A stretch of DNA of 64,000 nt, taken from contig JASKMD010000017.1 of assembly GCA_030144725.1 (NCBI GenBank), forward strand, positions 8,570,200 through 8,634,199, given 5' to 3'. Position 1 is the stretch's first letter; the number at the start of each line of letters is the position of its first letter. The notes beneath the pieces are model-generated. The model saw only the letters and a list, made by a program, of their open reading frames with translations, did no database searches and was not told the origin of the DNA. This stretch comes from Haematococcus lacustris. Taxonomy: Eukaryota; Chlorophyta; Chlorophyceae; Chlamydomonadales; Haematococcaceae. Positions 58,436 through 64,000 of this stretch are shown one piece after another. A program made the position numbers and the translations under genes.

Positions 58436-61400
58436 TGACAAGCGGACCCACACCAGCGCACCGGCTCCACCAGGCTCCATCAAAGGTCCAGGCGGCAGCT
58501 CAGCGCCGCTTTCAGCACCAGCCTCTGCAGCCGCAGGGCAGCGGGCAGGGGTGGCCCAGGGGCCAGGCAGGCCAGGGCCTGGGGGCTTGGGGGTGGGTGG
58601 GGGTGGGGTGGCGGCAGGGGGTGAGGGTGGGGGAGCAGGCGGCGTGGCCCAGCCCAGAGGTGGCATTATGGACGTGGGCAGCAAGGCAGGCTATTACACC
58701 TGCAAGTCGCCCAAGCTGCACCTCCACGAGGTCAGGCGCAGGGGCAGGAGGCCGGGGGGCTGGGGGGCTGGGGGCCTGGGGGCCTCTGGCCCTGACCTCA
58801 CTCCCACACCTCAGGCTAGGCTGCTGAGCCAGGGGGTCCGCCTGGGGGTCCACCTGCAGCCTACCGCCTGGGCCGCTGCCCTGGGCCCTGGCCCAGCTCT
58901 AGGATCAACCCTGTACTGGTCACAAGTGGTCACAAGTGTACAAGTGTCACTGGTGTACAAGTGTACTGTCACTAGTGTGCCACCCCAGCCTGCCCGTCAG
59001 GGGCCTAGCAGGCCACATGTCCGGTCATGGCCAGGCATTCAGGGGGCTTTGTTGGAGGAGGAGGGCAGGCAAGAGACCCCCTCTGCCCTCACCTGAGACT
59101 GGTCAGCCCAGCAGGCTCACCAGTCAGGTAGGAGACAGAGTCAGGCGGAAGACAGAGGCAGCCAGCAAGGGACGCTGATGGTAGGGTCAGGGTCAGGGTT
59201 GGGTCTCTGGCATGGTCTCACACTGTCGTCACACTCATGCCCTTGCTGCCTTTTGCCCCTTCAAAGTGGTGTGACCGTGAGAAGCGCCCCAAGCCACGCT
59301 TCAGTGCCCGCCCCCTACCCACAGGCCTCTACATATGCAAGGTAGGCGCCCTGACCTGGCCCTGCCCCCGCTTGGCCTGCGCCCTCCCAGGCCCTGCCTT
59401 GCCCCTGGCCTGCCCTGGCCCTGACCCGCCCTGGCCCTGACTCGCCTGCCTCACCATTGCCTGGCCCTCAGCCTGCCCCCCCTAGCCCCGGTCTTTCAGC
59501 TGCCTCGGCCTATGCCCCCCCTTAGTTCAGGTCTGGCAGCTGCCCTTGCCATCTCTCTCCTCCCATACTGGTGCCCTGTGCCACTGCTGCTCCTGCACCT
59601 GCAGCTGGCACCCGAGTGTGACCCCGCCCCTGCCCCCCGCCCCGCCCACTCCTGGCCCCCCTGAACGCAGGTGGTGCTGCCAGACCCCAAGAAGGCGGAG
59701 GATGACCTGGTGCTGTTCCTTGACGAGGCCTATGCCGCAGCTGAGCTGTGGGAGGCGGAGCAGCGGGCAGCCGTGACGGCGCTACAGCGGGTGGCGGGCG
59801 ACAGGGGGTACGACAGCCTGCTGCCCAAGCAGTTCGTCGGCATGTGGAGGGAGTTGGGGGAGGTGAGGCCGGCCGGGGGAGGGCAGCTGGGGGGGCTGGG
59901 CAGCATGACCAAGGCTATGGGGCCGTGAGTGCCCCTTGACCCTGACCCTGACCCTGACCCTGACCCTGACCCTGACCCTGACCCTGACCCTGACCCTGAC
60001 CCTGACCCTGACCCTGACCCTGACCCTGACCCTGACCCTGACCCTGACCCTGACCCTGACCCTGACCCTGGCCCTGACCCTGACCCTGACCCTGACCCTG
60101 GCCCTGGCCCTGACCCTGACCCTGGCCCTGGCACTGGCACTGGCACTGGCACTGGCACTGGCACTGGCCCTGACACCGAGGCTACTGTTTCTGTGGCTCC
60201 CAAGGCAATTCCCCTCAGCCCCCACCAGCACACCCCATGGTTCGTGGCCGCAGGTGCATGCCCGGCGTAAAGCGGAGAGTGAGGCCCGGGCAGCTGCTCA
60301 GAAGGAGGCGCAGCAGCGCATGAGGGCGGCCTCACAGAAGTCGCGGCAGCGAGCTCCCCAGGTGGGGCTCAGACCCAGCCTGCACCCGCCCCTCCCTGTA
60401 CTCCCTGTACTCAGCCTGCACCTGAGCCCCTCAGCCCTGGTGTGCACTGCCTCAGCCCTGCACTGCCCCTGTTGGGTTAAGGCTGAGACAGGTGGTTGCC
60501 AAGCGCGAGCGCACACACACGAGGGATACAAAGATGGCCCACCAGCCCCAAGCCCTTGCAACGACTGCTTGCATACGCATGGCCTGGCCGTGCGCTGTGT
60601 TTGCCTGGCCCCATGCAGCCTGGCCAAGCTGGGTGTGGCAATCCAGGTGTCTTGGGTGAGGCAGCACCTCTTGTGACCCGCCCACGTCCCTCCAGCTGTG
60701 CTTGCGGGCTGCCAGCTGTCCAAACCCCTCTTGCACCGCTTGCCCCGCCCCTCATCCAGGTGCTGACCATGAGCCGGGAGAAGCAGGCCGCAGTGCAGGC
60801 GGTGCTGCGGGAGCGCCTGGGGCTCAGTGCCACACCCATGGCAGGGGCGGGGGCAGCTGGGCGCCAGAAGTCGGCTGCACCCTCCGCACCCCTGGAGCCC
60901 GACCTGGAGGCGTTGGTGTCCCAGGGCTTCAAGCGAGAGCTGGTGGTGTGGGCAAGGGAGGGAGCGGCCGCGGCGGGCTGGGGTGCGGTCGACGCCGGCC
61001 AGGTCGCGGCCGCGTCGCAGGGTCTGCATCCCACGGGGTCTGGAGCTGGGGGCAACGGGAGGTACCAGGCGGTGTTAGAGTGGCTGCTGGTGGCTTGCAG
61101 CCCGGACCAGATCCCGCCGCGGTTTACGGTTGGCGCGTCAAACGCGGTGACTCGCATCACGCCCTTGTCTCGCGGGGCAAGCTCGCTGAACGGGCCAGAC
61201 GACGACGCAGTAGCAGAGCGATTTGACCCCGTCACCGCCACAGCTTTGCTGGCCAGCGTCCATACAGAAGGAAAAGCAAAACAGGTACGCGAAGATTTGC
61301 GTGGGCAGGGCCGTGGAGAACGCCTCGCCCTTGCGCAAGTGCAGGCGGTTGCACGGCTGGCTGCATGGGGCTACGACGATGAATTGTGCGAAGAGGCTCT

Positions 61401-63909
61401 TGCGCAAGCCAGCCAGGTTGGAGACGAGGAGGCTGCGCTTTGCTGGCTGTTTGACCGGCTGACCGGGAGAAATACGGCAACGGACTGCCAGACGCCAAGC
61501 GCCGCGTCCTCCGAGGCGTGGGCTGAGGAGGTGATGGTGCTAGACGCCATTTTCGACGACGCGGTGACCAGTTGCGAGCAAGGTAGCTTGGAGCATGCCC
61601 TCCAGCTTGGCACGAACGAGACGCACACAGCCTCAACCTCACCCTGGTCCGGCCCGCAGGTAAGCCTCAGCTGCTGGCAGTCACGAACCTCACTATTTTC
61701 GTGTGACGCTGCGGTTGAGCATCCCAGTCATTCCAGACACAACCGTCGATTCAGCATCGACTGGACATCGTCCGCGCCTGTGTCTACGTGCGAGTGCGCG
61801 TTTACGTCCAATGAAATTTGTTTTTATTGTGCCCGTGTCGACTTCAGGTGGTGGTTCGCCTACCTCTTCCCGACCCCTGCCCTGCAGCGTACCAGGCGTG
61901 GGAGCTGCAGGAGGGTGACGCGGAGGGTTTCAAGGATACAGAGGCAGGGGTGGTGGACACCCGCTCCGCGACCCTGACCTTGCTTTTCCGCTGCGTGGGT
62001 GCTTCCGCCCCTGCCTACCCCGACCGCGCCCCACTCATCGCCGCCAGCTGCCCCTCGCTACGCCCCAAGCACCTGCGCCGTGTCACGCGGGCCCTGGCAG
62101 CAGCTGCGGAGAAGCTGCTCGGGCAGCCTATGCTGCATGACCTGGCCATGCTGGCAGTGGAGTCGGTGGGGGAGATGGCGTCAGATGCAGGATCAGAGGC
62201 AGAGTCAGAAATGCCGTACCAGCAACCTTCAGGCAGGCAGGCTGCTCACAACTGGGAGGATGTGAGTGGGGAGGGGGAGCAGGAGGACGAGGAGGGAGAC
62301 GAGGGCGACCAGGAGGAGGAGGGGGCGCTTGCATCGACTGTGCCAGCAGACAGTGATGCTGATGATGAGCAGATGCTGCAGGAAGAGGCAGCCGCTCGAG
62401 AAAACGACGCAGCTGCCCGTCCCACAATCACAAACCACGGCTGTGCTGGTGGTGGTGGCGGAAGAGATGGCAATGGTGATGATGGTGATGATGAGGAGGG
62501 GTCAGGTCCAGAGCCAGCCTCCCTAGTGACGGACTTTGAAGGATTAGGGCTGGGTGCAGCCAGCAGCCTCCCACCCTCCCCTGGCCCCTCAGTGCACCCA
62601 CAGCCCATCACCCCTGCCCCGCTGGTGCCAGACTCCAGTGTTACCAGCTCCTCCCACACCAGCACACACACAGCCAGCCCCGCTGCAGGAGGGCCAGGAC
62701 CACGGGCAGGGGACAGCGTGGGTCTGTCGGCCTGGCGGGGCCGCCGCTCAACCCCCTCTCCCTCGGAGCAGGCGGCAGAGAGCCAGAGGATGCTGCAAGC
62801 TCAGTTGCGCGCTGCCCAGTCCCCCCAGCTGGAGGGGCTGCGGCGGGTGAGGGCCTCGCTGCCGGCCGCTAGGCAGCGGGGCGAGCTGCTGGCGGCCCTG
62901 GTGCAGCACGGGGTGCTGGTCATCTCTGGGGCAACGGGCTGTGGCAAGAGCACCCAGGTGGGCAGCAGGGGGCACCCTGACCCTGAACCTGACCCTGAAC
63001 CTGAACCTGAACCTGAACCTGAACCTGAACCTGAACCTGAACCTGAACCTGAACCTGAACCTGAACCTGAACCTGAACCTGAACCTGACCCTGACCCTGA
63101 CCCTGACCCTGACCCTGACCCTGACCCTGACCCTGACCCTGACCCTGACCCTGACCCTGACCCTGACCCTGACCCTGACCCTGACCCTGACCCTGACCCT
63201 GACCCTGACCCTGACCCTGACCCTGACCCTGACCCTGGCCCTGGCCCCTGACACCAAAGCTCCTGCTGCTGACAACACCACTGCGCACAAGGCACAGGCA
63301 GCAAGCAGGTCCATGAAGAAGAGCCCTGGCTTGGCTGGCTCAGCCAGCTGGCTTGGCTGCGATGTGGCTGGTACACATTGTGCATGACGCGCTGCTCTGC
63401 TCTGTATGCGGGCTTTGTGCTCTGCCTGCTGGTGACCAGGCAAGAGCTGATGGAGACACGTGGTTGGGGCTGGCAGCACAGGCACCCTCTCCCTAGCAAC
63501 GCCCCTGCAGCTGCAACATGCTCGTGGCTACTTCTCCACTGCCAGCCCTGATGCCCGCCCTGCCTGTCTTCCTAGCAGCTTTTCTCAGCTTGTCATAGCT
63601 TCCTTCAACTGCAACTTCTCACAGGAGGGTAGTGGTGTGGTTCAATGACAGAGGCTACAGCCCTTGCCGGACTGCCCTTCTCATAGCGTGTACTTCCTAA
63701 GAAGAACATGACTTTGTGTGACGATGTCAACTCACAGGTCCCTCAATACATTCTGGAGGAAGCGGTGGCGTCAGGTCAGGGGGCGGCTGTGAACATCATC
63801 GTCACGCAACCCCGCCGCATCTCAGCGCTAGGCCTGGCACAGCGGGTCGCCCAGGAACGCGGCGAAGAGGTGCGGCGCCAGGGCAAGGGCGGGAGCGGGG
63901 ACAACACCA
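57366..63909 (+). CDS. DHX57-like DEAH-box RNA helicase (3' end outside window)
   Basis: Nine exons are visible: 57366-57423, 57513-57601, 58251-58730, 59267-59341, 59671-59862, 60254-60361, 60760-61659, 61848-62957 and 63738-63909. All are in phase and encode about 1061 residues before the window ends inside the next intron. Order of domains: a C2H2 zinc finger ([22 protein letters not shown], about residue 40-60); low-complexity Ala/Gly; charged helices; a UBA domain ([27 protein letters not shown], about 530-565); an RWD-type region ([11 protein letters not shown] and onward, about 580-700); an acidic linker; then the helicase core with motif [11 protein letters not shown] (995-1004) and motif Ia [11 protein letters not shown] plus RWD before a DEAH core is the DHX57 arrangement. 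The zinc finger here is C2H2 at the very N-terminus, whereas animal DHX57 carries a CCCH finger. It would unwind RNA using ATP. Motifs II-VI lie beyond the edge. Confidence 0.9.
59934..60175 (+). repeat. GACCCT hexamer array in helicase intron 5
   Basis: About 38 units of CCCTGA/CCCTGG, ending in GGCACT units. The sense strand contains CTGAC. It starts about 70 nt after the donor at 59863. Confidence 0.93.
62973..63247 (+). repeat. CCTGAA/CCTGAC hexamer array in helicase intron 8
   Basis: About 18 CCTGAA units are followed by about 26 CCTGAC units, a sharp switch near 63085. The sense strand contains CTGAA/CTGAC. It starts about 15 nt after the donor at 62958. Confidence 0.93.
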
Positions 63910-64000
63910 GTGAGTGCTTGTGTGGCATTGTGAGCTCACTGTGTGTGATGCTCGGTGGGCCTGCCACACACCCCACACACACCTGACCCGGAACTGACGT

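Overview
The window is eukaryotic nuclear DNA, most likely from a GC-rich chlorophyte of the Chlamydomonadales. The repeat style and Pro/Ala/Gln-rich proteins recall Haematococcus, but that is an inference from style. Evidence for the group: many-exon genes with GT-AG introns, plant/algal-type protein families, and TGTAA polyadenylation motifs. Seven conserved genes could be rebuilt exon by exon with matching splice phases: acidic ribosomal protein P0, a Tubby-like protein, an organellar bS6 ribosomal protein, transportin-1 (20 exons, about 961 aa), CPSF2/CPSF100 (19 exons, about 939 aa), a GT71/MNN1-type mannosyltransferase (10 exons, about 684 aa) and a DHX57-like DEAH-box helicase (cut by the right edge). 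The left edge cuts a class III nucleotidyl cyclase.

Layout: 1-3137 cyclase C-terminal part (+); 3.2-5.4 kb dispersed repeats; 5.4-7.7 kb P0 (+); 8.6-11.5 kb unknown 626-aa protein (-); 11.5-15.3 kb Fanzor-type transposon copy 1 (-); 15.8-17.3 kb decayed Fanzor copy 3 (+); 18.7-20.9 kb Tubby (-), head to head with bS6 at 21.0-22.0 kb (+); 22.9-25.6 kb decayed transposon debris; 26.3-40.1 kb transportin (-); 40.4-42.8 kb Fanzor copy 2 (+), flanked by a 15-bp direct repeat; 43.1-51.5 kb CPSF2 (-); 52.1-57.2 kb mannosyltransferase (-), head to head with the helicase at 57.4 kb to the edge (+).

The two most interesting layers are the Fanzor elements and the intronic arrays. Fanzors are eukaryotic relatives of TnpB and RNA-guided nucleases. 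Two copies here keep all three RuvC-like catalytic positions, carry a conserved structured 3' region that could be the guide-RNA scaffold, and contain an intron built almost wholly of tandem CTGAC units, the plant/algal branch-point consensus. One copy shows 5' truncation plus a 15-bp target-site duplication; the other has been hit by a 270-bp hAT-like MITE. Separately, host introns carry enormous 5-6-bp arrays (up to about 3.55 kb) that almost always present the C-rich, CTGAC-like strand in the sense direction and usually start next to the splice donor.

The host genes are housekeeping genes with no shared pathway. Two divergent pairs are separated by only about 123 and 143 bp of putative bidirectional promoter.
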